This document shows, piece after piece, positions 22,900 through 36,122 of a stretch of 64,000 nt of DNA (position 1 is its first letter; every line of letters starts with the position of its first letter). A program made the position numbers and the translations under genes. This DNA is from Cephalopachus bancanus (Eukaryota; Chordata; Mammalia; Primates; Tarsiidae). Where the stretch lies: the NCBI GenBank assembly GCA_027257055.1, contig JAPVLO010000619.1, positions 186,001-250,000 on the forward strand, read 5' to 3'. The notes under the pieces were generated by a model. The model saw only the letters and a program-made list of their open reading frames with translations. It was not told where the DNA came from and ran no database searches.

Positions 22900-24248
22900 G
22901 GACTTCTGGCAAGATGGCTATGGGGCAGCCTGGTCTAAGAGAAGCTCCCCAAAGGAGAATGCAGAGGGCCTCTGGCTCTATCCATGGGGGCTGTGGATCC
23001 CAACGTCAGCAGGCTGCTCTTCACAAGGAGCTCGGTTGTCACCACTGCTAGGGCATCGCAGCAGTGTGGACAACCACTGCAGCCACAGACACAGTAACTG
23101 CTGGTGCTGCTGTGGCCTCCATGGTGCCCAAAGTGCATCGTGCCACCTGTACATGAGGCAATCCACAACTTCAGTCCTTGAAGCCCCTGCAGGCAAGATC
23201 TGTTGAGATTGCTGCTGCCTCTGCTGCCACCATGATGTCCTGCCAGCCGTGGGTCTCCTCCCATGTGCCACGAGGCAGGCTCCCATTTCTGGCTTCTACC
23301 CAACTTCTGTCTGGCTCCACACCCTCGGGGGCTGCGAGATAGCACCACCTGCTGACTATTCAAAATAACAACACCGAAACAGGACAAACAAGCTTAAAAA
23401 CAGACACAGGCCAGATTTGAGTGGTGAACTGAGTGGTGATCTGAACTGTCTTTCACAGCAGGTCAGGGGCAACTGACCCTAACTGTGAACAAATTTACCA
23501 GCTTGAGAAGACAGCTAGATATCAGAGCTGAAAGGACATTGGACTTAAACAAAAGGTCTCAGAGTGTGCTCGATTGGTTCTGTTAGTTTAATGACTTGAT
23601 TCTATTCCTACTGTTTTGTTCCTTTTTTCCTCTCTCTTTCCTTTCTTCTCTTTTCTCCTTTCTGTAAACCATATCTTTGTAGAGAGGAACAGTGCACCAA
23701 TAAGGTGGTTGGTTAGTTTGTATGTTAGCATCATTGTATGTTTTAGCTTTTTTTTGTATGGGAGTTGGTCTATTGTTTTTATCTGCTTCAGTTTAGCTCT
23801 CTCTCTCCATGTGTTGGTACACTCATCTGTTTCCCCCCATACTCCTCTCTCTCTTCACCCCACTCTTGCCTCCATTGTCTGCTCCATTCTCTTCCCTCTG
23901 CTAACTTCATTTTATTTCAGGGAGTAAGCCTACAGCTCCACTGCATGGATAGATTCCAAGGCAGTGGGAAGTGGGTTTCAGATTATCCATACACCTGTCA
24001 GCGGATACCAGGACATGCAGATAGATTTTGAATCACAGCTCCCTCATTAAGTAAATCTCAAAATTGTAAAAAGGACCACCACCAACTTACAGTGAAACTC
24101 CAGAACTGAACAAAGTAAGAGGACATACATAAAGAAGAAAAGGAGATTGAAAAAACAGAAGTAAAAGCAATACCTCTACCCCTGAATAACAGAATAAAGA
24201 AGATGGTGACATGGAGGGAAGGAAAAGACAGGAGGAAAAAACGAACAA
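22900..24248 (+). promoter_or_regulatory. L1 copy A 5' UTR
   Basis: GC-rich first 500 bp, then a T/C-rich stretch (23590-23920) before ORF1. L1 5' UTRs hold the internal Pol II promoter, but activity cannot be judged. It shares little with the 5' UTR of copy B beyond the first ~30 bp. Confidence 0.65.
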
Positions 24249-25293
24249 ATGAAGAAAAACCAAAAGAAGAATATAGGTCTCATACAGACCCCTGGGAGGT
24301 CATACACTGAGAAAACAGACTCTGGAACACAAACAATGAAGAGCCCCCAGAATGACTGGTCAGATGCAGCAAACCCAGACATCAAGACATTAATAGAGAG
24401 AATTAAAAGATTGAGGAGAAACAAGAGGAAAATAGGAAGCAGCTGATGTCAGAAATAACAGCAGTAAAGAATACTGTGATGGAAATATAATAACAAACTA
24501 ATAAGCATGGAAAGCAGAATTAGCCAAGCAGAAGAAAGAATCTCAGAGCTCAAAGACCAAAACACAGAACTAACTCAAACTGTCAAAAGCATATAAAAGA
24601 AGCTCTAAAAGACAGAACAAAACCTTCAAGAGATGAATGATCACTTCAAGAGACCAAACCTAAGGCTAATTGGCCTTCCTGAGACAGAGAGAGAAACACA
24701 GGCTGCACTGGAACAATTCATGAATGAAATCATTCAAGAAAACGTGCCTCATCTTATCAGTGATAAAAAATACAAACATAAGAGATTCAGAGAGCCCTGC
24801 AAGACAACAGATGAAAAGACCAACTCCCAGACACATAATAATTTGTCTAAACAAAGTAGGTATAAAAGAAAAAATCCTAAAAGCTGCAAGAGAAAAAGGT
24901 CAGACTACCTACCAGGGAAGACCAATTAGAATAGCAGCAGATTTATCAACAGAAATCCTCCAGGCTAGGAGAGTTTAGAGCACTATCTTCAAAGTTCTAA
25001 AAGATAAACAATTTCAACCAAGGATAACCTACCCAGCCAAGCTAAGCTTCATCAGTGAGGGAGAATTGAAATCTTTCCCAGATATCCAATCCCTAAGAAC
25101 CTATGCTGTCACCAGACCACCTCTAAAAGAAACACTTAAGAAAGTATTGGACACAGAGAAAAGGAAAAAAGAGCAACAACCTTCTTCACAAGAGTACAGG
25201 CAAAAGATTAAAAACACACAAGATCCAACTCTAAAACCAAAAGAAAGACAGCACACAAACAGGAAGAACAACAACTCTGTAAGAACATTATGA
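24249..25293 (+). pseudogene. ORF1p-like: L1 ORF1 (copy A), broken
   Basis: Encodes the L1 RNA-binding protein. The ATG at 24249 opens a 65-codon N-terminal part, with a stop at 24444. The RRM region follows with K-R-P-N-L-R-L-I-G at about 24650, then P-T-P-R-H-I-I-I in another frame at about 24810. The C-terminal domain carries P-A-K-L-S-F-I-S near 25040. At least three frame changes and several stops break it. Its end lies at the ORF2 start region, the usual tight L1 spacing. Confidence 0.9.
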
Positions 25294-28200
25294 TAGGGAT
25301 CAACTATCACATTTCAATAATTAGTTTCAATGTGAATGGACTAAATGCACCACTGAACAGACATAGAATGACAAAATGGATAAAATATTACCAGGCAACA
25401 ATCTATTGTCTTCAAGAGACTCATGTCACTAGAAAGGACACTCACAGAAACAAGGTAAGAGGATCAAAATAAATTTTCAGGTGAATGAAACACAAAAGAA
25501 GGGAGGAGTCGTGATCTTAATCTCAGACAAAATACCCTTTAAGCTATCAAAAATTCAAAAAGATACAGAAGGCCACTAAAAAATGATAAAAGGTTCAATC
25601 CATTAACAAGAAATATCCATCCTAAAAATATATGGACCGAACATAGGAGCACCAACTTTCATAAAGCAACTCCTAGGTAAACTAAAAAAAAATCAACTCC
25701 AATACCATCAGAGCTGGACACTTTAAAATCGCACTCACAACCATAGACAGGTCATCAGGACAAAAAATCAACAACGAGATCCAAAACCTCAATGTGACTC
25801 TTGATCAAATGAACTTAATTGATACCCACAGAGCCCTCCATCCAAAGACCACAGAATATACATTCTACTCATCACCGCATGGAACGCACTCTAAAATCGA
25901 CCACATACTTGGTCAAGCATAAGCAAATTTAAAAGGATTAAAATTTTACCATACACTTTCTCAGACCACAGTGGAAAAAAATAAACATTAATACCAAAAA
26001 GGTATCCCCAAAATGCACAAAGACATGGACACTAAGCAGCATGATGCTAAACAACTCCTGGTAAATGATGAAATCAAAACAGAGATTAAAGGATACCTGG
26101 AAACAAATGAAAATGAAGAAACATCTTACCAAAATCTCTGGGAAAGCTGTAGTAAGAGGGGAATTTATATCCCTACAAACGCATATGAAGAAAATGGAAG
26201 GATCATAAATTAACAGACTAACAAGCCACCTAAGGAAGCTGGAAAAGCAAGACCACCAAAACCCTAATTTCAGCAGAAGAATGCAGATCACCAAAATAAA
26301 AGCCCAAATTGACCACAAAGAAGGCAAAAAGATAATACAAAAAAATCAATGAAACAAAAAGCTGGTTCTTTGAGAGGATAAGCAAGATTGATGGTTACCT
26401 AGCTAGACTGACCAAGAAAAAGAGAGAAAAAGCCCAAATAAACACAATCAGAAACACAAAAGATGAAGTCACATCTGATCCTGAAGAAATACAAAAGATC
26501 ATTAGAGTCTACTATGTACACTTCTATTGAAACAAACTGGAAAATCTTAAGGAAATGGAGTACTTTCTGTCATCACACAACCTGCCTAGGTTGAAACAAG
26601 AAGAAATTGAGACCCTAAGTAGACCAATAACAATCAAGGAATTTGACTATATAATAAGAAAACTACCTATTAAAAAAAGCCCTGAACCAGATGGCTTTCC
26701 AGCAGAATTCTACAAGACATTTAAAGAGGAGCTGATATCAATCCTACTGAAGGTATTCCAGGTGATTGAGAAAGATAGAACTCTCCCCCAAATAATTTTA
26801 CAAAGCTAACATCACATTGATACCCAAGCCAGGTAAAGACTCAACTAAGAAAGGGAACTACAGGCCAATATCTTTGATGAACATAGTTGCTAAAATTCTC
26901 AACAAGATCCTAGTGAACTAGATTCAACAACACATCTCAAAAATCGTCCATCATGACGATGTAGGCTTCATTCCTGGGATGCAAGGCTGCTTCAACATTT
27001 GTAAAACCATGAATATAATTAAACACATCAACAGATGACAAAACAAAGCCACATGATTATGTCATTAGATGCAGAAAAATCTTTTGATAAAATCCAGAAT
27101 CCCTACTTGATAAAAACCCTTGAACATCTAGGCATACAGGGAACATACCTCAAAATAGTAAAAGCCATCTATGAGAAACCCACAGCCAGCACACTCCTAA
27201 ATGGACAAAAATTGGAACCATTTCCTCTGAAAACTGGAATAAGATATGGATGCCTACTCTCACACCTCCTGTTCAATATAATATTGGTAGTCCTGGCTCA
27301 AGCAATCAGAGAAGAGAAGGCAATCAGGAGTATCCAAATAGGAAAAGAGGAAGTCAAATTATCTCTCTTCGCAGATGACATGATTGTGTACCTTGAAACC
27401 CAAGAGAATCTGTCAAAAAACCTCCTTATACTGATAAAGGACTTTGGCAAAGTCTCAGGATATAAAATAAATGTACAAAAGACAATCGCATTTGTTTACA
27501 CCAATAATAAAGAAACAGAAACCCAAATAAAAACCACAATTCCTTTCACAATAGCCACAAAAAAAAGAAATAACTTGGCATCTTCCTAACCAGAAATGTG
27601 AAAGACCTTTACAATGAAAACTGCAAAACACTGCTCAAAGAAATCAAAGATGACACACCCAAGTGGAAAAATATCCCATGCCCATGGATTGGAAGAATCA
27701 ACATTGTGAAGATGTCCATCCTACCTAAGGCAATCTACAGATTTAATGCAATACCCATCAAACTACCAGCAACATTCTTCTCAGACCTACAAAAAACAAC
27801 ACAGGAATTCATATGGAAACACAAATGTCAAAGAATAGCCAGAACAATCCTCAGCCAAAAAAAAAAAAAAAAAAACAACAAAGCAGGTGGTAACACATTA
27901 CCAGATTTCAAACTTTACTATAAAGCTACAATCATCAAAACTGCTTGGTATTGGTACAGGAACAGGCGTATAGACCAATGGAATAGAATTGATATTCCAG
28001 AAGCAAAATCTCAATTTCTCAACCAACTCATCTTCAACAAAGCCTCCACCACCTACCACTGGGGAGAGGAGAACTTATTCAGTAAATGGTGCTGGGAAAA
28101 CTGGCTGACCACATGCAGAAGATTGAAACAAGACCCCTATCTCCCCATACACAAAATTAACTCTAAATGGATCAGAGACCTAAATGTAAAACCTCAAACC

Positions 28201-29087
28201 ATAAGAACATTAGAAAATGAAGGACATACCTCCATGGAAATTGGAACTGGCATCCAATTCCTGAACAAAACCTGAAACCCACTGGCCATAAGAGAGAAGA
28301 TTGACAAGTGGGACCTCATTAAACTGACAAGCTTCTGCAAAGCCATCCAGAGAGCAGGGAGACAGCCTACAGACTGGGAAAAAGTATTTGCCAACTCCAG
28401 GTTTGACGAAGGCTTAACATCTTGCATCTACAAGGAACTCAAACGTGCTGAAAAGAAAAAAAAAGCAACCCCATTATAAAATGGGCAAAGGATATGAACA
28501 GACACTTTTCAAAGGAAGACATCTGAGCAGCCAACAGACACGTGAAGAAATGTTTAACCTCACTAATCATCAGGGAGATGCAAATCAAAACCACACTGGG
28601 ATACCACCTAACTCCAGTCAGAATGGCAATTATCAATAACTCAAAAAATAACAGTTGCTGGAGAGGGTGTGACAAAAAGGGAACCCTTCTACACTGTTGG
28701 TGGGAGTACAGACGAGTGCAACCTCTGTGGAAAACAGTATGGTGATTCCTAAAAGCTCTAAATATTGACCTCCCATATGACCCCACAATCTTCCTACTGG
28801 GAATATACCCTGAAGATTTCAAATCACTCTGTCAAAAAGATACCTGCACACGTATGTTTATCGCAGCATTGTTCACAATAGCAAGAACCTGGAAGCAACC
28901 ATGCTGCCCATCAAAAGAGGACTGGATTTTTTAAAATGCGGTACATATGCACAATGGAATACTACACAGTTATAAAAAGAACAAAATCATGGATTTCACA
29001 GCAACCTGGATGGAACTAGAGTCTATAAAACTGAGTGACCTCTCACAGAAACAAAGATCTGAGTATCACATGTTCTCGCTCATATAG
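25290..29087 (+). pseudogene. ORF2p-like: L1 ORF2 (copy A), broken endonuclease-reverse transcriptase
   Basis: ATG at 25290. The apurinic-like endonuclease comes first: N-V-N-G-L-N and Q-E-T-H are intact, but the catalytic G-D-F-N block reads G-H-F-K at about 25716-25727 (Asp to His). The RT domain follows with S-L-D-A-E-K-S-F-D and the FADD catalytic motif at 27368-27379, then the C-terminal region with a Y-Y-T-V-I-K-R type block, ending at TAG 29085-29087. Many stops and frameshifts fall between 25470 and 29000, including an A17 run at 27859. It is non-functional. Confidence 0.92.
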
Positions 29088-29323
29088 TGGACCTTCACCA
29101 TCCAACGTAATACTATAAGAAAATGGCTGACAGTGCTGGGAAACTATGGGGGGGAGGAGAAGGGAGATGGAATTAACAGTAGTAAATATCTGTCTGGGGG
29201 AGAGGAGATACCTCTTATCAACAAGGGTGCCTGAACGAAGCATATTTGTGTACCTAACCCTTAACTGTATCCCACAATATCATAAGAAAAAATATTGATT
29301 AAAAAAAAAAAGACTCAGGTATA

Positions 29324-31452
29324 AAACTAAACTCAGTCTAGAATTACAAATATAGTGAGTATCTTGGAAACACAAACATTTTTCAATGCTTTCATGGTAG
29401 TATTTATTGTATCTCTTCATTGAACTAGTAATGCATGTAAATGCTTGTTAGGTTCTATGTAAAATCAAAGAGAAGATCTGAATACTCAAGAACTTAGTAC
29501 TCTGTGTCTCTGCCTCTCTCCTAGCATTGTTAGATTTAGTGAGATTAAAAATGGAGTCCAGTTAAATTTGAATATTAAACAATAAATATCTGTTTTAAAA
29601 AGCTTTGTAGAATATACATATGCATACACAGCATATGTATGCTATTTAGTATAAGAATGCATCAAGCAATATTTGAAAACTACTTACACTAAAAAATTCT
29701 TCATTATTTGTCAGAAGTTCAAAGTTTACTAGGTATCCTTATTTCACCTGACTTCTCTGCTTTCTTCCTATTATTTCTCTCCTTCCTCTCTCACAACTTT
29801 CATAGAAATGGAAAGAAAACAATGAAAAAATAATTTCTCACCCTTCTCTAAGGCTTTGAAAAGTTATTTCCTAGTATAACATTCTTTTCAAGCTTATGAA
29901 TTATCCTAACTTCACCCAAAATAGTCTACACATAATGCAGGGCAGGGTTTCAGTCCCCTTGCATGTCATATTTATTTGCATTGTGCATTGCACTCTATTT
30001 TGGGGCAGATGTAAATATACATGGTATAGCTCAGTCCTGGAGCAGAGAGTGGTTGCAAGGCATTTTCCTTTTCAAGGTTTACTTTTTGAACTGCCATGAG
30101 AGTCATATAGTTAATTCATCTATGAATGCTTTGATGTGTCTTCCTTCAGACCCCAGGGAAGTACCATTTGCTTTATTCCATTATGGGTGATATAGTCTTT
30201 CAGCCTGCTGTCTGCCCTGCTCTATGGACATAGGCTGCTCTTGGTTTTAATTTTCTTTCAGTATTCCATTATCTAATATTCTGCCTATGATTCAATTAAC
30301 TGGTGCCAGAGAAATTTTATTTGCTTTTAAGAAACTTATTTTGCTTGAGTGTAGATCTTTACAAGTTATCCCTACTCTCTCCCAAATAATGTGGATTAAT
30401 GTTTATTTTCCCTTCATAATCTCCGTTTTGTATTAGCTTAACTCATCAATTTTGGGGTTGTCACATATGGTAGGTTAGGAAGAGAATCAGCTGCTCTGAG
30501 TTTATGCTAATGTGTCTAAACAAAGCAACTCCTACTGTTGGTTTCAGAAACATTCTAAACTTGCTTCTTAGGTGCTGCTGCTTCCTAGAAACACAATGAG
30601 CAGTGGCTTCTGAGGACCCTTCCACATCTGGATACAACCATTCCAGTGACCTCTGACAACAACTGTGTGCTCTTTTCAAAAAAAAGAAAAACTACCACAA
30701 AACAACCACTATTGTTAAATGTATCCAATGATAAGGTAAAAAATAATGGAAGAAATAAAATAAGAAAGTAGGGGCTGAAGAAGAAAATCAAAGAGGAAGG
30801 GTATGAAAGAAGTGAGGAAGTAAGTCAGATAGGAAGAAGGGAGGCAAGCAGAAGAAGAAAATGAGAGAAGAAAAAAATTGCAGAAAGCATAAAATATCTG
30901 ACCTAAGGTTTCTGAAACTTTTCCCTCTGCTTTATATCAGGATGAAGTAATTGTGCTCAAGAGAACTCAGTGACAATCCAATTTTCTCATTTCAAAGATG
31001 AGAAAAATAGCACCCAGGGAAGTCAAGTATGTTGGTAATAGAATGAGTTTGTAGGAACAATCCTAGTAACTAGTTTTTCAGATATCCACTGAGTAATTCT
31101 TTTCTTTTACATGACATATTTTCTGCATTAAAAATGTACCAGTTCTAACTTCATATGTATTAAAGCTTATACTAGTTATTGATCTTGATTGTCAAGTATA
31201 TGTTGCAAAACTTATGTCAAAGTTACATTTATTCAATCTCCAATTTTAAAAGTTCAATGTTCTCCTTGCTGTCACTCTATTTTTTTTATTGAATTTAAAC
31301 TGATTCCTACAGTTTGTATGTTCTCCATTAGCTTTAATCCCTTTCCCACTTATAGACCTCTTCTGTTTCAGAATATTTCTAATTTACATTATAAAGATAT
31401 GCTGATTAATCTATGTTGCATAATATTCTTTTACCTCCCTATTTATTACTTT
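29324..31452. other. No recognised gene
   Basis: Unique AT-rich DNA. A purine-only strand bias (GAAG/AGGA-rich) runs from about 30765 to 30885. No exon with splice signals or known domain seen. Confidence 0.45.
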
Positions 31453-31462
31453 AATATTCATT

Positions 31463-31726
31463 ATTATTATTATTTTTTAATTGGAGTCTCGCTCTGTCGC
31501 CCAGACTGGAGTGCAGTGGCTGCTCTCGGCCACCACAGCCTCGACCTGCTGGGCTCTGGTGATCCTTCCACCTCAGCCTTCTGAGTAGCCGGAATTATAG
31601 GCATGTGCTACCATGCCCAGCTAATTTTTTGATTTATTGTAGAGATGAGGTCTCGCCTGCCCAGGCAGGTCTTGAACCTGCGGGCTCAGGCAATCCACTC
31701 ACCTCAGCCTCCCAAAGGTGCCTGGC
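31463..31726 (-). mobile_element. Alu-type SINE with a truncated or deleted left-arm start
   Basis: Antisense copy flanked by a 10-bp repeat aatattcatt (31453-31462, 31727-31736). The block that normally reads gattacaggctgagccacc is missing, so only ...cccaaaggtgcctggc remains at the element's 5' end. Confidence 0.9.
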
Positions 31727-31736
31727 AATATTCATT

Positions 31737-32659
31737 CTTCAAGGGTCGTTTTGAACATTGATTTCCACTTTTGCTTCAGTGGATTCATTTCTTGGTAGAT
31801 CTAGATGAAAAGAGCGATCTGCCATTAAAACTCGAATATCATGATACAATACAAAATATTCAAAGAAGTGAAGCATATGCCTTTTGGAAAATGACTGAAT
31901 ACAATAGTCAAATAAAGCCATGCGTTTGTTACCATAAAAAAATGAGAGGGAATGAAATACTACTTGAAATACATGAAATACTTAGTTGAATACATACCAT
32001 TGATAAGTAGAACTGCTAAGAAAATTTAAGGGGAGCACAGTCAAATTTCCATATCATTATGTTATTTGTATCCATTTATCAGATGACTTTTTCAAAAGTG
32101 AAATTTAATAATACTATTTATAGAATATATGCTATTAGGCACTGAACTTAATTAATTCATTACTTGGGGACTTTTATTCTGAGGCATTATTTATCATTAT
32201 TTTTCTTTACTTGAATTTTTAATTTAAAGTATTCCTAATAATTCTGTGGGGAAATCAGCTATGTTTGTATATAATTTTTTTAAACTGAAAACAATGTATT
32301 AATCAATAACTGGTTGTGAAGAAAAAAAGAGTGTTATGTCACACAGAAAGAGTGAAATTGGATGGAGAAACAACTAAGCTGAGACTTAACAGAACTTGAT
32401 GGTAATTCCCAAAGACCATATTTTCGTGAGGTATTCTCATGTAATTTTAATTTAACTCCATTCTAGTGAGGGGATTCTCTTCTAAATTTGAAGTTTAAGA
32501 ATACTGCCTTCTGGATACTCCCCAGGAAAACTATAATTTTAATTTAATATTCCAATCATCACTCACATGTACACATCACAAATTGTTCAGGAAATACATT
32601 GCACTTACTGACATTTGTACTACTGTATTGTTAAAATTAGATAAATACCATTAAATATG
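31737..32659. other. No recognised feature
   Basis: AT-rich, short frames on both strands with no identifiable product. Confidence 0.45.
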
Positions 32660-32673
32660 AAATTCATTACAGA

Positions 32674-32957
32674 GCCGGGCTTGGTGGCTCAGCCTGTAAT
32701 CCCAGCACTTTGGGAGGCTAAGGTGAGTGGATTTCCTGAACCCGTGGGTTCGAGAACTGCGTGGGCAACTTGGTGAGACCTCATCTCTACAATAAAATCA
32801 AAAACTAGCTGGGCGTGGTAGGATGTGCCTGTAGTTCCAGCTACTTGGAAGGCTGAGGTGGAAGGATAGCCGGAGTCCAGCAGGTCGAGGCTGCGGTGGC
32901 TGTGAGTGGCCACTGCACTCCAGTCTGAGTGACAGAGTGAGACTCCAACTCAAAAAA
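32674..32957 (+). mobile_element. Alu-type dimeric SINE (young subfamily)
   Basis: Starts gccgggcttggtggctcag, ends gactccaactc plus A tail. 12-bp repeats aaattcattaca at 32660-32671 and 32958-32969 flank it. Confidence 0.93.
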
Positions 32958-33424
32958 AAATTCATTACAATAACAATGTTAAATAATATATACATGTTGA
33001 AAGGATTTTTAATTATCACATTTTAGAAAATTTGGTATTTTCTCAAATCTCAGGTCAAAACATGATTAAATAGAAATTGTTGAAATTATTAGAAAATAGA
33101 TAAATATAGAATATGAATGTAAAAACTTCAGTACTCACAAAATTACCATACTCAAAAAAAATTCTCCATAAAAAGAAAAAATAGTCATTAAAATTTTAAA
33201 GTTTTAAAAATGTTTTGAAAACTAAGTAGTTAATTAAACATAGAGATATGCAAACTATATTGTTGAAAATCTTTTAGGGACTTGGAGCAAGATGGCGATG
33301 GCATAGATGAACTGGTGAGATTCTCTGAACGTGAGTTCCCAAAAAGGTTATTACTTCTCTTCCCCCATCCCCCAGCCCACCACCAACCATGCTGGTGCCA
33401 GGCCCAGGAACTTTGGTCCCAGGC

Positions 33425-34240
33425 AGGGCCAGATATTGCGCCCCCCCCACTGCTGCTGTTCTTCTGCGTGTGTGGAAGTCTCCTGTCCCAGCCCCTCCAG
33501 ATCCCTCCCTGGCTGCATTGTCTCCAGCCCGGGCACCTGGCAACAAACCGCCAGTCACACAGGGAGGCTCTGGGCACCCATCCCTCAGAGACACTGATCC
33601 CATTCCTGGCTGAAGTACTCTGTAGGGGGCCCAGCACCACTCTCACTGCTCACTGCCTGCCCTTTGGAACTTTGGAGCTCTGGAACTCTGAGTTCACCCT
33701 GGCTGAGGCACTCAGCTTGAGACCCCAAGCTGGAGGACCCAGACAAGCAGAGAAAAACAGATCTGCTTAAACTGCCTCGCCATTCCCCAGGCAGAGACTT
33801 CCATTGCCCCACCCACCTATCAACAAACTTTACCTCATTTCCTAAGGTCAGATATTGCAGCCTCCTGCCGCTGCTATCCCACTGTGTGTGTGAATGTTTT
33901 GGGTCCCTACCCCCTCTGGCTCTCCCCCTGGCTGCATTGTCTCCAGCCCGGCACCGCCAGTCACACAGGGAGGCTCTGGGCGCCCGCCCCTCAGAGACAC
34001 CAGTTGAAGCACCCTGTGGGGGGCCCAGAGCCGCTCTCGCTGCCCACTGCCTGCCCTTTGGAGCTTTGGAGCTCTGGAACTCTGGGCCTACCTGGGCTGA
34101 GGCACTCAGTGCAAGACCCCAAGCCGGGAGACACAGACAAGTGGAGAAAAACTGATCTGGGTAAACTACCTTGCTATTCTCCAGGCAGAGACTTCCATTG
34201 CCCCACCCAATTATCAACAAACTTTACCTCAGTTCCTAAG
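33425..34240 (+). repeat. Tandem duplication, unit about 400 bp, two copies
   Basis: Shared landmarks in both copies: cagatattgc, ctggctgcattgtctccagc, cagtcacacagggaggctct, ctgcctgccctttggagctt and gcagagacttccattgcc. The copies differ by many substitutions and small indels. Confidence 0.92.
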
Positions 34241-34343
34241 GCAACAGTACAAAACAGGAGACAAAGCCCCACCCCTGTGCTGCAACAAAAAACAAAAGGG
34301 AGAGGCTGGAATCGGAGATCACAAAAGTGACTCTAGTCTGATC

Positions 34344-34806
34344 GCTTATTTTGACTTATGATTTTATCATTGAAACTGTTGGTTTAGATCACGTTTGGTG
34401 TTTACTTCTGACTTACACTGTTTCTTGATTTTATAGGCCTGTCTCTGTGTAGCTATCATTGCTCTTTAGGGAATCTTTCTTACATGTCTTTCTTCACTTC
34501 TTCCCAGCCCTGTGTCTCTTTCTCACCTGATAGTTGGTATGTATATCTGTTTTCCCTCTCGCACTTCTCTCTCTTGCTTATTTTGACTTATGATTTTATC
34601 ATTGTAACTGTTGGTTTAGATCACGTTTGTTGTTTACCTTCTGACTTACACTGTTTCTCCATTTTATTGGCCTGTCTCTGTGTAGCTATCAGTACTCTTT
34701 AGGGAATCTTTCTTACATGTCTTTCTTCACCTCTTCCTGGCCCTGTGTCTCTTTCTCACCTGATAGTTGGTATGTATATCTGTTTTCTCTCTCACACTTC
34801 TCTCTT
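34344..34806 (+). repeat. Tandem duplication, unit 232 bp, two copies
   Basis: Each copy begins gcttattttgacttatgat and passes tgttggtttagatcacgttt, ctttagggaatctttcttac and cctgatagttggtatgtata. The two copies are nearly identical, so this duplication is younger than the 400-bp one or has been homogenised. Confidence 0.95.
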
Positions 34807-35058
34807 TCTACCTCCCTATTGACCCCCCTTCCTCCATTATTTTCCTCTTTTATATGCCCCCTTTTTAAATCTAGGGACCAAGACTGCATACTGCTGAATA
34901 GACAGACTGTAAAGCAGAGGGAAAAGTGAACAAAGCCAGAAGACCCTCATAAGGAAGAACAGGTCATTGCAGAAGAGAAATAAAAGCAACCCACCTTCCC
35001 TCAAAAACAGAATTGAAGAGGGCGAGGGAAAGAGGGAGAGAGAGAAAAATTTACAGAA

Positions 35059-36115
35059 ATGAAGAAAAACCACAAGAAGAGTATGGGTCTCTCCCAGATG
35101 CCTGGGAGAGCAGACACTGAGAAAATCGATTTTGGAATGCAAACAATGAAAAGCCCCAGAATGAAGGGTCTCAAACTGCAAATGTAGATATCAAAACAAT
35201 AATGGAGAGATTAAAAAGAATTGAGGAGACACAAGAAGAAACTAGGAAGGAGCTGATATCTGAAATAACAGTAATAAAGAATACTATGAATGAAACAAAT
35301 AACAAATTGATAATCATGGAAAGCAGAATTACCCAAGCAGAAGAAAGAATCTCAGAGCTTGAGGACCACAATATAGAAATAACCCAAACTCTTAAAAACA
35401 CAGAAAATAAGCTCCAAAAGGCAGAAAAAAACCTTCAAGAGATGAGTGACTACCTCAAGAGGCCTAACCTAAGAATAATCGGAGTCCCTGAGGCAGAGAG
35501 AGAAACAGAGACCACATTGGAACAAACTTTCCATGAGATAATTCAAGAAAACTTCCCTTATCAAATCAGTGACGCAAAAATTCAAACACAAGAGATTCAA
35601 GACAACAAATGAGAAGACCTGCAAGACAACAAATGAGAAGACCAACTCCTAGACACATAATAATTCACCTAAATAAAGTAGGCACAAAAGAAAAAATCCT
35701 AAAGGTAGCAAGAGAAAAAGGCCAGATCACCTACCATGGAAGACCAATCAGAATACCAGCAGATTTATCTGCAGAAACCCTGCAGGCTAGGAGAGCTTGG
35801 GGCCCTAACTTCAAAGTCCTAAAAGATAAACAATTTCAACCAAGAATAACCTACCCAGCCCAGCTAAGCTTCATCAGTGAGGGAGAATTAAAATCTTTCC
35901 CAGATATCCAGTCCCTAAGAACTTACGCTGCCACCAAACCATCTCTACATGAAACACTTAAGAAAGTACTAAACACAGAAAAAAGGAAAAAAGAACAACG
36001 TTCTTCACAAGAGTACAGGGAAAAGAATAAAATATACACAAACCAACCCCAAAACCAAAAGAAAGACAAAAAAAAAGAAAAGAAAAAACCAAGTGGAAGA
36101 ACAACAACTCAATAA
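35059..36115 (+). pseudogene. ORF1p-like: L1 ORF1 (copy B), three frames
   Basis: The ATG at 35059 starts a protein like that of copy A. A one-base loss in the CCCC run near 35157 (copy A has CCCCC) shifts it to a stop within 45 codons. The coiled-coil part (35202-35500, heptad-like E-R-I-S-E-L-E-D) and RRM start (K-R-P-N-L-R-I-I-G, about 35458) continue in the next frame. A local duplication near 35602-35643 brings an in-frame TGA. The C-terminal domain (P-T-P-R-H-I-I-I, A-D-L-S-A-E-T-L-Q-A-R-R) runs open to 36115 in a third frame. Confidence 0.92.
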
Positions 36116-36122
36116 TAGCTCC

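Larger units (their letters stand above)
22900..29308 (+). mobile_element. Full-length L1 copy A (about 6.4 kb)
   Basis: Starts GGACTTCTGGCAAGATGGC and ends in an A tail. A 15-bp target duplication (aaagactcaggcata at 22885-22899; aaagactcaggtata at 29309-29323) flanks it. It has a 5' UTR, ORF1, ORF2 and 3' UTR. All ORFs carry stops and frameshifts, so it is not mobile by itself. Confidence 0.95.
33277..35058 (+). promoter_or_regulatory. L1 copy B 5' UTR with two tandem duplications
   Basis: A GC-rich promoter-like block of about 400 bp occurs twice in tandem (33425-33846 and 33847-34240), followed by an AT-richer 232-bp block that also occurs twice (34344-34575, 34576-34806). Overlapping open frames on both strands at 33230-34330 are by-products of the GC-rich composition. 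L1 5' UTRs contain an internal promoter; here that role is inferred. Confidence 0.8.

Noticed and set aside
24176..24424. Hydrophobic 82-codon frame on -
   Set aside because: It is antisense to the L1 ORF1 N-terminus; Lys-rich coding gives Phe/Leu-rich antisense frames.
33230..34330. Many overlapping GC-rich open frames on both strands (up to 211 codons)
   Set aside because: They fall in the tandemly duplicated 5' UTR of L1 copy B, overlap each other in several frames and show no domain; composition explains them.
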